From DATKCN01 sp035513175 (GTDB lineage: Bacteria; Chloroflexota; Chloroflexia; Thermomicrobiales; CFX8): a DNA stretch of 59,559 nucleotides. Numbering within the stretch: position 1 is the first letter of the stretch; every line of letters begins with the position of its first letter. The stretch lies in NCBI GenBank assembly GCA_035513175.1, contig DATKCN010000300.1:1-59559 (forward strand). Reading direction: 5' to 3'. A program made the translations under genes and the position numbers. The notes beneath the pieces are model-generated. The model was not told the origin of the DNA. It did not search any database and saw only the letters and a program-made list of their open reading frames with translations. This document shows positions 10,524 through 21,725 of the stretch, piece by piece.

Positions 10524-12115
10524 TGGCATTTACGCTCAGCGGCGGGACGCTGTACGACGGTCTCGGCAATCCTGGTCGACGCGGGAACCTCGTCGTGGAT
10601 GGCGACCGTATCGCCGCGGTTGGCAATGTCGCCGCCCGGGGCGAGCGCGTCGATGTGACGGGACTGGTCGTGTCGCCCGGCTTCATCGACACACATAGCC
10701 ACTGTGACCTGGTCTGCATGGCTGACCGCCAGCTTGCGCCCAAGCTGCTGCAGGGGATTACGACCGACCTGCTGGGGCAGGATGGCCTGTCAGAGGCTCC
10801 GATCAAGGCCGAGGACGTCGACCGCTGGCGGACCCACCTGTCCGGGCTGAACGACGACCCGAGCGTCGATTGGACCTGGCGCTCCTTCGGTGACTACTTC
10901 GAGCGCGTTGCCGGGGCGTCGATCAACATGGCCGCGATGGTCGGGCACGGCACAGTGCGATTGCACGTGATGGGCATGGATAACCGGCCGCCGTCCGCGA
11001 GCGAGTTGACGGCGATGCAGGCGCTGGTTGACGACGCGCTGGCGAAGGGCGCCTGCGGCTTCTCGACGGGGCTGATCTACTCGCCCTGCGTCTACGCGGA
11101 CACGGAAGAGCTGATCGCGTTCGGGCACGTTTCGAAGCGTCACGATTCGTTCATGGTCTACCACATGCGCTTCGAGGGTGAGCGCGTGCTGGATGGCATG
11201 GCAGAAGTCTTCCGCATCGCGCGCGAGTCCGGCTCCGCCTGCCACATATCGCACTTCAAGGCGCGGGGAAACAGGGCCTGGGGCATGGCGCCGCAAATGG
11301 TCGACGCGGTCGAAGAGGCGCGGCGCGAGGGTCTCGACATTACGGCCGATCAGTACCCGTATACCGCCGGTTCGACAATGCTCGGGGCGCTGCTCCCACC
11401 CTGGTGCCACGCGCGGGGCATTGATGGGCTTAACGCGTACCTGCGGGACGAGACGCGCGAGCGCCAGATTCGCGACGAGATCGAGCGCGGGCTTCCCGAC
11501 TGGGAGTCGAGCATCGCCGCCAGCTCGTGGGACTCGATCATGATTTCCGGCGTTAAGACGGACGCGAACCGCTGGGTCGTGGGCAAGCGCATCGCGGAGA
11601 TCGCCGCAGCATGGGGGCTCGACGAATATCAGACGATGGTTCGCCTGCTGCTGGAGGAGCAGCACGCCGTCTCGATGATCCTGTTCATGATGGACGAAGC
11701 GGACGTGCGGACGCTGCTCGTGCAGCCGTGGCTGATGCATTGCACCGATGGTCTCATGGGCGGCGAGCCGCATCCACGCACCTACGGGACGTATCCGCGC
11801 GTGCTCGGTCACTACGTGCGCGAGCATCGACTGATGCCGCTCGAAGCCGCCATCCGCAAGATGACATCACTGCCTGCGTGGCGGATTGGCCTCAGGGACC
11901 GGGGGGAGTTGCGGGAGGGGGCGTTCGCCGACATCACGGTGTTCAACTCCGACACCGTCATCGACCGTTCGACGTACGAGCATCCTCGGCGGCATCCGGA
12001 GGGGATCGAATTGGTATTCGTGAACGGGATCGAGGCCGTGCGTGACGGGCGCGCCACCGGAAACCTGGCCGGCCGCGCCGTGCGGCGCGAGATCGGCGCG
12101 CCGGGCACGCGGTAA
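10523..12115 (+). CDS. N-acyl-D-amino-acid deacylase family protein
   Basis: 530 aa amidohydrolase of the D-aminoacylase branch, which removes acyl groups from N-acyl-D-amino acids. The metal motif DTHSHCD places histidines at about 58 and 60, and the GITTDLLGQDGLS segment is typical of the family. Another conserved block, CHISHFKARG, supplies a later metal histidine. It is translationally coupled to the cyclic amidohydrolase through a TGATG overlap, suggesting the two act in one pathway: ring opening, then deacylation or decarbamoylation of the open product (inference). Confidence 0.87.
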   Translation: MAFTLSGGTLYDGLGNPGRRGNLVVDGDRIAAVGNVAARGERVDVTGLVVSPGFIDTHSHCDLVCMADRQLAPKLLQGITTDLLGQDGLSEAPIKAEDVDRWRTHLSGLNDDPSVDWTWRSFGDYFERVAGASINMAAMVGHGTVRLHVMGMDNRPPSASELTAMQALVDDALAKGACGFSTGLIYSPCVYADTEELIAFGHVSKRHDSFMVYHMRFEGERVLDGMAEVFRIARESGSACHISHFKARGNRAWGMAPQMVDAVEEARREGLDITADQYPYTAGSTMLGALLPPWCHARGIDGLNAYLRDETRERQIRDEIERGLPDWESSIAASSWDSIMISGVKTDANRWVVGKRIAEIAAAWGLDEYQTMVRLLLEEQHAVSMILFMMDEADVRTLLVQPWLMHCTDGLMGGEPHPRTYGTYPRVLGHYVREHRLMPLEAAIRKMTSLPAWRIGLRDRGELREGAFADITVFNSDTVIDRSTYEHPRRHPEGIELVFVNGIEAVRDGRATGNLAGRAVRREIGAPGTR

Positions 12116-12139
12116 TACGAGTTCACACCGTCGGACACA

Positions 12140-12163
12140 TGACAGAAAGACGGAATTCTGTCA
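12140..12163 (+). terminator. Inverted repeat after the D-aminoacylase gene
   Basis: A perfect 8-bp inverted repeat (TGACAGAA and TTCTGTCA) with an 8-nt loop lies 25 nt after the D-aminoacylase stop. It lacks a clear T tract, so it could be a weak terminator or an operator. Confidence 0.3.
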
Positions 12164-12249
12164 ACGTCACACGTGCATGTGTCGTCCTTTACCGAGTCGT
12201 CGTCGATGTGACGCTCGGGGTGGCCATCCGCCGTCGCCCCGCCGGACCC

Positions 12250-12968
12250 TACTGCCGTGCCAATGACAAGGTGAAAGCGCAAAAGGCCGGTTACCAGCAG
12301 ATCGTGATACTCGGGTCGGTAAGGCCGGGTGTCGCCGGTGATCGCGCGCAGGAACAGATTGCCGACCAGTGAGCCCTGGACGAGCCACTCTGGAGTTTCC
12401 ACGAACTGCGGGTGGTAGGTAAGCATTGCGCGCTCGAACGGCTGTGTCAACACCCACTGCAACCCGGCGTTGCCGATCACGCTCTGCATCCAGAACGCGC
12501 GGCCGATCGGCCTGCCGGAGCGCGGCCACCAGTCGGCGGTCGCGGGTCCATAGCGGCGCGTGATCTCCGTGAGCAGCACGTCCGGAATGTTGTGCCCGTT
12601 GTGAAACAGCGTTTAGTGATGTTTCCAGCGAGTTCGGGTGAAGCGGGAATGACCGCGCCGTCCGCGTCAATGGCTGCGGAGACGGGCAGTCTCGTTCTGT
12701 CGATGTCGTGACCGATGTAGACCGACGTGCAGCCTTCGTCGCGCATGCGCCGCATGTCCGCGCGGATTTCATCCGGGGCTAGCATCCAGTCGATCGTATA
12801 TCCCCAGCCAACGGGATCGGACAAGCCGGACTGCGCGGGCGATGCTGAGGTTTCTCGGCTGCCGGCCTGGAGCCGCCCGAATGCCGCCCCTCGTTCCACG
12901 CGACCGAGAAACGGCGAGAGGGCTCCAAGCCCGGCGAGCGAAGTGAGACGCCGCCTGCTCAGAAGCAT
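12250..12968 (-). pseudogene. Frameshifted, 3'-truncated gene with Tat-like signal (family not recognised)
   Basis: Two minus-strand frames look like parts of one protein. The N-terminal part starts at the ATG at 12968 with a twin-arginine leader (LSRRRLTSLAG) and continues through GWGYTIDWMLAPDEIR and CTSVYIGHDID to about 12620. The rest continues in another frame as NGHNIPDVLLTEITRRYGP, DWWPRSGRPIGRAFWMQS and PEYHDLLVTGLL to about 12250. The switch falls near 12605-12625, where the upstream frame becomes Cys/Arg-rich and the downstream frame meets a stop. After about 12250 the frame runs without a stop into the antisense of the convergent D-aminoacylase gene, so the original C-terminus seems lost. 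I cannot assign a family. A sequencing error at the junction is a possible alternative. Confidence 0.6.
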
Positions 12969-13153
12969 GTCGACGGATGTGCGTGTCGACCGGCGCGGTC
13001 GTCCCTGGTGCGTCACTCCGCGATGTTCCGGGTCACGGCGCGTAAAGGCGCGCTCATTGGCGACGGTGGCTCGCGTCGGGCGTTATTCTGTCACTCATGC
13101 ACAGAGTAATGCTCACGATCGCCATCACGGGGTAGTGGCGGAACGCGCTGACG

Positions 13154-14842
13154 CTACTCAGGAGCGATCAGGTCGTCGACTACCGTCGCAGGGTCGACTC
13201 GGCTATCCAGTGGGAACACGACACGAAACCCGTCGACTGAGGTTGCCGTGAATGACACGCCTCGCTGGCGAAGCGTCTCCTCCAGGCGCACCGAGGGCGC
13301 GTCCGTTCGAAACACGAACGCCGCCTGCTCTGCGTGAAACACCCTGATGTTCGTCTCGTAAAGGCGCCCGACTCCCCCGACCACCCATATATCGACATAG
13401 TCAGCAGCAGCGATGCGTTCATCGGTGTCGAATACGAGTGGCGTGCCGATCCAGTGCTCGACCCACACGTTTTCGGCGCCGAGCCCGTCAAGCGTGGCGA
13501 TGAGCGGCTCAAGCGAGTCGGGCAGTTGGCGGTAATACGGTGATTGGAACACCTGATCCGGCGCCGTGCGCGCATAAGTCACGAGGGTGCCGGTGAGAAT
13601 CGCCGCCACGCCGAGCGCGGCGACCACCCGCCCGACGGTTCCAAGCCTCCAGACATGGCACGCGGATCCGGCTACCGCGAGCGGCAGGAACGATCCGAGC
13701 GGCGCGATGTAACGGCCGGTGGCGTCAAGTGTCGGGTACAGCACGGCATAGACGCTGAACCGGCTGAGCAGGTAGGTTGCCAGCACCGTCCCGCCGAACA
13801 CGAGCATCACGACCTCGGGATGCGCGCGTTGAGGGCGCAGGCGAATCCAGGCCGCTGGAGCGAGCCACGATCGGACGATGAGCAGCGCGATGGCCCCGAT
13901 GGTCGGCACGCCGACCAGCAGCTGCAACGCGACCGGGGCCGATTGCCAGGGCACGGAGACGCCCAGGTAGCGCGGCATCAGCGTCTGCGCGAGGCGCCAG
14001 GCAACGCCCAGGAGGTCACGCTCGATCGTCTCGCCCGTTCCGAGCAGGTAGTGAAGCAGTGTGTAGTCATGGGAACGTGCGTGCTGGAAGACCGGCGCCG
14101 CGCCGACGACGAACCCCAGCAGCGCCGCCGGGGCGCCCAGCAGGAGGCTCCTCCAGTGCCGGCCCAGCAGCAGTAGCAGCCCGGCAGGCAACACGTACAT
14201 GACGATCGCTGGGTGGAGCCAGAAGCCGAAGCCCACGATCAGTCCCATGACGACCGCGCGCCTGACGAACGAGCGTGACGCCACGTTCCCCCAGGCTGCG
14301 TCGATCGACAATAGCAGCAGCACGTTGCCGAGCGCCATGACGTCGATCAGCGGGTACGATGCCCGCAGCGTTGTCGAGATGAGGTACAGCGATGGAAGCG
14401 CGGCGAGGACACCCGCGACCAGCGCCCCGGCAGGCCCATAGACACGTCGCGCCAGGAGCATCGTCGTTCCCACGAACGCGGCCGAGGACAGGAGCGGGAC
14501 GAGTTTGACGGCTTGCCGTGACACACCGAAAAGCTCGAACGACAGCGCCGCGAGGTACGCCTGCCAGACGCCCATGTACGCCTGGCCAGGGAAGAAGATC
14601 GGCCGCTCGCCCCTCGTCTGAATGTGACGTCCGACTATTGCCATGATCGATTCGTCGGCGTCCAGCATCCAGTTGGCGCGCATGAGAAACCAGAGCCGGA
14701 CGAGCGTTCCGAGCAACACGACCGCCGCGAACGCGAGCCACCACCAGTTGCGGCAAATGAATGGGACGATGGCCCGGCTCGCGCGGATGCCGGCGGCACG
14801 CCGCTGACCGCGCGTGAACCAGTTTGCGTTGCCGCCTGTCAT
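13154..14842 (-). CDS. Multi-pass membrane glycosyltransferase, GT-C/ArnT-like
   Basis: About 562 aa integral membrane protein with many hydrophobic segments and a charged segment WMLDADESIMA after the first membrane helix, as in GT-C enzymes of the mannosyl/arabinosyl transferase type that use polyprenyl-phosphate sugars. The C-terminal ~130 residues are soluble. The chosen ATG at 14842 overlaps the stop of the 82-aa frame upstream (ATGA), suggesting coupling; I see no good ribosome site of its own. A GTG at 14917 is an alternative start. Substrate and acceptor unknown. Its position after hyuA-hyuB is unusual. Confidence 0.75.
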   Translation of the reverse strand: MTGGNANWFTRGQRRAAGIRASRAIVPFICRNWWWLAFAAVVLLGTLVRLWFLMRANWMLDADESIMAIVGRHIQTRGERPIFFPGQAYMGVWQAYLAALSFELFGVSRQAVKLVPLLSSAAFVGTTMLLARRVYGPAGALVAGVLAALPSLYLISTTLRASYPLIDVMALGNVLLLLSIDAAWGNVASRSFVRRAVVMGLIVGFGFWLHPAIVMYVLPAGLLLLLGRHWRSLLLGAPAALLGFVVGAAPVFQHARSHDYTLLHYLLGTGETIERDLLGVAWRLAQTLMPRYLGVSVPWQSAPVALQLLVGVPTIGAIALLIVRSWLAPAAWIRLRPQRAHPEVVMLVFGGTVLATYLLSRFSVYAVLYPTLDATGRYIAPLGSFLPLAVAGSACHVWRLGTVGRVVAALGVAAILTGTLVTYARTAPDQVFQSPYYRQLPDSLEPLIATLDGLGAENVWVEHWIGTPLVFDTDERIAAADYVDIWVVGGVGRLYETNIRVFHAEQAAFVFRTDAPSVRLEETLRQRGVSFTATSVDGFRVVFPLDSRVDPATVVDDLIAPE

Positions 14843-15087
14843 TCGAAGGAATCGTCCGCGTCTGTCTGGGCAGGGGGCGGCTTGAGCGACGTGTCGGGCA
14901 GCGCCGTGGCGAACCACCCGACTGCGCCGGCGGAGACGGCTTCATAGTCGGTTGACACCCTGTTTTCTGAGGCTGGGAAGTCCGTCGATTGTGAATGCAG
15001 GACGACAGGTCGCCGCTTCACCGCGGAACCGAGGTTCACGCTTTCAAGGGAGGATAGTTCGATCGCCATCGCGCCTGGCATGGTCAC
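14839..15087 (-). CDS. Small hypothetical protein between hyuB and the GT-C gene
   Basis: Possible 82-aa protein. It begins a few bases after the hyuB stop and ends in a TGA that overlaps the ATG of the glycosyltransferase gene, so it bridges the two genes exactly. Its composition (many Ser, Ala, Val and Asp, few Arg) is unlike the arginine-rich shadow frames around it. I recognise no domain or membrane segment. It could be a real coupling peptide or a chance open frame. Confidence 0.4.
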   Translation of the reverse strand: MTMPGAMAIELSSLESVNLGSAVKRRPVVLHSQSTDFPASENRVSTDYEAVSAGAVGWFATALPDTSLKPPPAQTDADDSFE

Positions 15088-15093
15088 GTCGGT

Positions 15094-16770
15094 TCACTCG
15101 TCGGACTGCCGGTCAACGCTGACGTAGCCATACTCGATGTCGCGAGACTGCGACGCGCTGTCGCGCTCGGCCGGATCGCCGTAGCCCGCTCCCCCGGCGA
15201 CGATCGACTCGAACGTGTCCGTGGGCGCGCGCAGGACGATCTCGCCGGACGCGAGGTTGCCGTCGCCGCCGAGGTCCACTCCATTCAGGAGGAGCGTCGT
15301 GCGATGGCTGTCTCCACCGCCGAACACGCCGGGCGCGGGATAGAGCATGCGGTCCGGATGGACATAGAGCGAGATCGGGAGCCGATGGTCCGGGTGGGGA
15401 CGGATCGCAACGCGTTTGCCTGCCGCGCCTCGCCACTGCCCGAGGCCAGCCGTGTTCGACTCAAGCGAATTGCGCTCGACGATAATCGGAACGCGGCTCT
15501 CGAACACCTCGACCGGAACGTTCCCCGCGCTGGACGGAAAGCAGTTGCGGGTGGTTCCGTCGACGCCGAATCCGGCGCCGCGACCGCCGCCGCTGATGAG
15601 GTGCGCATGACGTGGGACGCCGTCTGCCCCGCGCGCGTAGGCGCGGATGTTGTACATCAGGCCGTTGCCTGCCTGAACTCGCTCCGGCATCGCGTCGGCG
15701 AGCGCCTGAAAGATCAGGGTGTGGATGTGCCAGCCGGTCTTTGTGCGGGAGTTGACTGATGCTGGCGGGCGGGCATTGAGGATCGACGTCTCGGGAGCGC
15801 TGACGTGGATGGGTCGGAAGCAGCCCTCATTGTTTGGCACGCCGGGCGTGAGGACGCACTTCAGGGGGTAGACTGTGTGCGCCCGCGTGTAGGTGAAGGT
15901 GCAGTTGATCCCGCCGGCGATCGTCTGCGGCGCGCTCCCGTTGTAGTCGACGTGAATGTCGGAGCCGCGCACGTCGATCGCGACGCGCAGGGGGACGGGA
16001 CCGTCCGCGCCCTCCACGAAGATCTCCGACGCGTAGTGCCCATCCGGCAGGGCCTCGATCGCGTCGCGCATGGCGCGTTCGGCCCGGCTTTGAACCGTGC
16101 GCGCCAGGTCCGCGAGCGTGTCGAGCCCGTATTCTGTCATGAACGAGAGGATGCGCTGAGTGGCGACGACGTTGGCGGTGACCTGCGCCTCGATGTCGGT
16201 GAGCACCATCTCCGGCTGGCGCACGTTGGACGCAATCAGCGCGAACAGCGTGTCGTTCGGCTCTCCCGCGTCGTACAGCTTGAGGAGCGGGATGAAGAAA
16301 CCCTCCTCGTGCAGGTCGCGCACGGCGAGGCCGTCAAGCGCGCCGCCGATGGACGAGGTGTGCGCGACGGTGTTGGCGAACGCGACGACCGTTCCGTCGC
16401 GGAAGATGGGCGTGATGACCGCAATGTCGTCGAGGTGTCCGGCGCAGATCCACGGGTCGTTGGTCGTGTACACGTCGCCGGGACGCATCGAATCGACGGG
16501 GTAGCGCTCGATCAGCTTGCGGGTCAACTCCGGCATGATCAGGTTGAAGACCGGCATGGAGCGGTATGAGTGGGCCAGCGAGTTGCCCTGCTCGTCCAAT
16601 AGCTCGCAGCCGAAGTCCTGGGCGGCGCCGATGATGGTCGAGACGGCGGTCCGCAGCACCGTCGTCCACATCTCGTCGGCGGTGCTGATGAGCCGGCTCC
16701 ACATGATCTCCAGTGAGACCGGGTCGAGCTCCTCCGCAACTGGGGTAATCGGGCTGGTCGTTGCCGTCAT
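15094..16770 (-). CDS. hyuB: Hydantoinase B/5-oxoprolinase beta-type subunit
   Basis: 558 aa HyuB-family subunit, which works with HyuA in ATP-dependent hydrolysis of hydantoins, 5-oxoproline or N-methylhydantoin, or in related acetone-carboxylase-like reactions. Typical segments are DPVSLEIMWSRLIS at the N-terminus, MRPGDVYTTNDPW, and a C-terminal GAGYGDPAER. The ATG at 16770 overlaps the hyuA stop (ATGA), so the two subunits are translationally coupled. Substrate cannot be settled from sequence. Confidence 0.93.
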   Translation of the reverse strand: MTATTSPITPVAEELDPVSLEIMWSRLISTADEMWTTVLRTAVSTIIGAAQDFGCELLDEQGNSLAHSYRSMPVFNLIMPELTRKLIERYPVDSMRPGDVYTTNDPWICAGHLDDIAVITPIFRDGTVVAFANTVAHTSSIGGALDGLAVRDLHEEGFFIPLLKLYDAGEPNDTLFALIASNVRQPEMVLTDIEAQVTANVVATQRILSFMTEYGLDTLADLARTVQSRAERAMRDAIEALPDGHYASEIFVEGADGPVPLRVAIDVRGSDIHVDYNGSAPQTIAGGINCTFTYTRAHTVYPLKCVLTPGVPNNEGCFRPIHVSAPETSILNARPPASVNSRTKTGWHIHTLIFQALADAMPERVQAGNGLMYNIRAYARGADGVPRHAHLISGGGRGAGFGVDGTTRNCFPSSAGNVPVEVFESRVPIIVERNSLESNTAGLGQWRGAAGKRVAIRPHPDHRLPISLYVHPDRMLYPAPGVFGGGDSHRTTLLLNGVDLGGDGNLASGEIVLRAPTDTFESIVAGGAGYGDPAERDSASQSRDIEYGYVSVDRQSDE

Positions 16771-18875
16771 GTCGTACGCTCCGCCGTTCCAACTGTCAGC
16801 ACGATCGCAAGGTATTCATCGACGCGGGCGCTATCGCCGGGCCAGATAACCGCCGTCGCCTCGCGCTCTTCGACAATCGCGGGGCCGATGAACACCATGC
16901 CCGGCCGCAGAAGGTCGCGGTCGTAAACCGGCGTGACGCGATATCCGCCGGGAAACCAGACATCCCGCTCGGCTTTCACCGCGGGCGTGGCATCCGGTGG
17001 CGCGAGGTCGTGCCGCTTGATCTCGATCTGTCGCTCGGGACCAACCGCGCTGAGGCGCCAGTGAAGGCTCTCGACCGGCAAGCCTTCCAGGACGCGTCCG
17101 TATTGGCGGACGTAGACGGCGTTAAACGCGGCCTGAATGGTGGGCATCGAGTCGGGACCCAGGTCGCCGCCCGGCAGGTCGACGCTGATTTCGTGGTACT
17201 GGCCCTCGAGGCGCATTTCTGCCCAGCGGCGTGTCGTCACCGTGTCGCGCTCGACGCCGGCATGCGCCAGCTCCGCACGGGCGTCGCGCTCCAGTTGGGC
17301 GTACATCTCATTGATTGCATTCCAGTCGGCGCGGTCGAGGCGCGTCATCAACGTGCGCCCAGCGGTGAACGAGACGGGGGCCACCAGCGCGCCGAACGCG
17401 GAGGCGACGCCCGCGCCGGGCGGGAAGATCACGGTCGGGCTGCCGAGGATGCGCGCCACCGCGACGGCGTGCGCGGGACCAGCCCCGCCGAAAGCTATCG
17501 TCGTCAGCGAGCGTGGATCGCGGTTGCGCTCAATGATGTGCACGCGAGCGGCGGCGGCCATGTTCTCATTGACGACGCGGTAGATGCCCCAGGCCGTCTC
17601 GTCGATGGTCATGCCCAGGGTTTCGGCGAGCGCGCTGATTGCCATCCGTGCACGGTCGGCGCGCAACGGGATGCTGCCGCCAAGAAAGAAATCGGGGTTC
17701 AGGTAGCCCAGCACGAGGTTCGCGTCCGAGACGGTAGGTTCCGTGCCGCCGAGGCCGTAGCAGGCCGGACCGGGATCAGCCCCGGACGATTCCGGCCCCA
17801 CCTTCAGCAGGCCAAGCTCGTCACGCCGGGCAATCGACCCGCCACCTGCGCCGATCTCGATCAGGTCGATCACCGGCGTCACGACGGGCAGGCCGGAGCC
17901 CTTCATGAAGCGCCGCACCCGCGCCACCTCGAGCTCCTGGGCCATTTCCGGCATCCCGCCCTCGATGACGCACGCCTTGGCCGTCGTGCCTCCCATATCG
18001 AGGGACAGCACATCCATGCGTCCGGCGAGGCGACCGAAGAATGCGGCGGCAATTGCGCCTGCTGCTGGTCCGGACTCCAGCAGGCGGATTGGATGCGCTG
18101 TCGCCGTCGCCGCCGAGGCGATTTCGCCTGACGAGAGCATGAGGTGCAAGGGCGCCGTGACCCCGCTGGTCGTCAACGAGTGTTGTAGCTCTCCGACATA
18201 TGCGCTCACCCCTGGTCGCGCGAACGCGTCCGCGACGGTAGTCGACGTTCGCTCGTATTCGCCGACGATGGGCGCGACGGAGGCAGACGTGGAGATTGAG
18301 ATCCCCGGCAGCGCAGCCGCGACCGCGTCAGCTATCGCCAGCTCGTGCTCCGGGTTGAGGTAGGCGTGCAGGAACGCGATCGCGACCGATTCGGCTTGCA
18401 GCGCCTGAATCGCGTCGATGGCGTCCGCGATCGACTCGGGTGTCGGGGAGCGCAGCGCCTTGCCGTTGGCGTCCATCCGCTCGTCGATCTCCAGACGCAG
18501 CGGGCGGGGAATGAGTGGCTCGGGTGGCGGCGCGAACAGGTCGTAGATGTCGTACATCTGCTCACGTCCGATTTCCAGCACGTCGCGGAAGCCGCGTGTC
18601 GCGAGTAGCACGGTTCTGGCGCCCCGGCGCTCGATCAGCGCGTTCGTGACCAGCGTCGTGGAGTGGACGCACAGGGAAACGGACGGCGCGTCAATGCCGG
18701 TCGCGGCCATGTCCTGCCAGCCGCGGACGATGCCGCGCGCGGGATATCGGGCGTTGGTGAGCACCTTGTGCCGCCCGACGATCTCGCCGGTGGCGGCGTC
18801 GACGGCGACGAAGTCAGTAAAGGTCCCCCCGACGTCAAACGATAATGCAGTTCGCGATCTACCGCTCGTCGACAC
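16767..18875 (-). CDS. hyuA: Hydantoinase A/5-oxoprolinase alpha-type subunit
   Basis: About 702 aa ATP-binding subunit of the hydantoinase/oxoprolinase/acetone carboxylase family. The N-terminal Hydant_A_N phosphate-binding motif is FDVGGTFTDFVAVD, and the second actin-like phosphate loop is LSLDMGGTTAKACV. The SASVAPIVGEYERTSTTVAD segment is standard for this family. I start at the GTG at 18875, which follows an AAAGGAG ribosome site, rather than at the upstream ATG at 18917, which has none. It heads a minus-strand group hyuA-hyuB-82-aa frame-GT-C. Confidence 0.93.
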   Translation of the reverse strand: MSTSGRSRTALSFDVGGTFTDFVAVDAATGEIVGRHKVLTNARYPARGIVRGWQDMAATGIDAPSVSLCVHSTTLVTNALIERRGARTVLLATRGFRDVLEIGREQMYDIYDLFAPPPEPLIPRPLRLEIDERMDANGKALRSPTPESIADAIDAIQALQAESVAIAFLHAYLNPEHELAIADAVAAALPGISISTSASVAPIVGEYERTSTTVADAFARPGVSAYVGELQHSLTTSGVTAPLHLMLSSGEIASAATATAHPIRLLESGPAAGAIAAAFFGRLAGRMDVLSLDMGGTTAKACVIEGGMPEMAQELEVARVRRFMKGSGLPVVTPVIDLIEIGAGGGSIARRDELGLLKVGPESSGADPGPACYGLGGTEPTVSDANLVLGYLNPDFFLGGSIPLRADRARMAISALAETLGMTIDETAWGIYRVVNENMAAAARVHIIERNRDPRSLTTIAFGGAGPAHAVAVARILGSPTVIFPPGAGVASAFGALVAPVSFTAGRTLMTRLDRADWNAINEMYAQLERDARAELAHAGVERDTVTTRRWAEMRLEGQYHEISVDLPGGDLGPDSMPTIQAAFNAVYVRQYGRVLEGLPVESLHWRLSAVGPERQIEIKRHDLAPPDATPAVKAERDVWFPGGYRVTPVYDRDLLRPGMVFIGPAIVEEREATAVIWPGDSARVDEYLAIVLTVGTAERTT

Positions 18876-18923
18876 GCGCGCGTGCTCCTTTCCCGGATGC
18901 CCGCGCATATCGTACACCCTCGC

Positions 18924-19334
18924 TTAGTCCGGAGCGGCGAGCAGGAGGATGGCGATGATCGAGCTGAGCAGCATGACCGCCGGTAGGAAGATGACGTATA
19001 GCGCGCGTCCTCGCGTCACGACCCGCATCGTGACCAACCTGTACGCGAGGAACGTGATCAAACAGGCGGCAAGGACAAGGATGGCCGCGGCAACGACGTA
19101 AACAACGGACCGTGTGCCGGTGTTGGCTTCCGGATATGGATATCCTGCGAACACACCCACCATGTAGATCGCCATCGCCGCGGTCGTGACTATGGACCAG
19201 CGAACGATTGAATGCACTAGCAGCGCGTCGACCTCGCGCGCGCGATCGGCGGCGATGTCTGATTGCGATGCCGTGTGCCGGGACGGCGGACGTCTGGACC
19301 GCGGGCGTCGTCGCCTGGTTCGGCTCCGGCTCAT
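18924..19334 (-). CDS. Small integral membrane protein, unknown function
   Basis: 136 aa with a very basic N-terminus (MSRSRTRRRRPRSRR) and three predicted membrane segments: IVTTAAMAIYMVGVFAG, VVYVVAAAILVLAACLITFL and FLPAVMLLSSIIAILLLAA. No family recognised. It ends 48 nt before the hyuA start on the same strand, so it could be cotranscribed with it. The N-terminal positive charges favour a cytoplasmic N-terminus. Confidence 0.65.
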   Translation of the reverse strand: MSRSRTRRRRPRSRRPPSRHTASQSDIAADRAREVDALLVHSIVRWSIVTTAAMAIYMVGVFAGYPYPEANTGTRSVVYVVAAAILVLAACLITFLAYRLVTMRVVTRGRALYVIFLPAVMLLSSIIAILLLAAPD

Positions 19335-19527
19335 GGGCGATCACACGTCACGCGCCGTAACTCGCACGAGCGCATCGCGATGCGCCCGGCCGGCCCCCTG
19401 CCAACGGGGAACCGCGTCGATTTGACGTGCTCCCGTTCTCGGCCCGACAACGCGGCTTCCACATTGGCACAATGCGATGCGCCCATTCGCGCTTCCGGTC
19501 CCTTTTCATCGGCCGAGCGTGCATGGA

Positions 19528-21226
<1,699 letters not shown>

Positions 21227-21237
<11 letters not shown>

Positions 21238-21676
21238 TGCGTCGCTCGATGTCGCTCAGCGCAGTGTTGAGCTCGGCGAGCTGCTCCATCGCGGTGCGGG
21301 GCAGGTGCTCGTCGCCCGAGAACGGCACGATGAATCGTGATCGCAGCGAAAGGCCGCGCTCCTGATCGTTCCACTCGATCGTCTGGTTCTCGTCGAGGAT
21401 GCCACGCCGGATGCCGGGCAGGGAGATGCGCGCCAGCCGCTCCAGCGCGTGCCTGCGACGATCGTCCTCCTGGTCGATAAACAAGCCGGGGGAGGTCGCC
21501 CATACGTCGAGCTCGTACCCGTCGTCACCGATGCGCACGTCGATGTGCCCGTATTCGAGGTCGAGTGCCACACACCAGCGGTTCTCGTCATCGATCGTTC
21601 GGTAGGCGTAGTAGCCGGCCTCGCGGAAAATGCCCACCACCGGCTCGAGCGCCACGCGATGTTCAGGTATGGCCAC
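21227..21676 (-). CDS. Hypothetical protein, YbjN-like
   Basis: 149 aa soluble, acidic protein. The pattern (a helix, then strands as in NRWCVALDLEYGHIDVRI, then helices) resembles YbjN/type III secretion chaperone-like folds, but I cannot confirm the family. It overlaps the start of ade by 11 nt and follows the MerR gene on the same strand, so a merR-149aa-ade transcript is plausible. No catalytic motif seen. Confidence 0.65.
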
Positions 21677-21725
21677 GTTTCAAGTCCAATGCTGTGCCTG
21701 CAACGGAACCGTCTACACGGACGAC

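Noticed and set aside
12167..12772. 201-aa minus-strand frame as an intact gene across the broken locus
   Set aside because: It is the third frame, Arg-rich and without protein-like patterns; the two other frames carry the coherent sequence.
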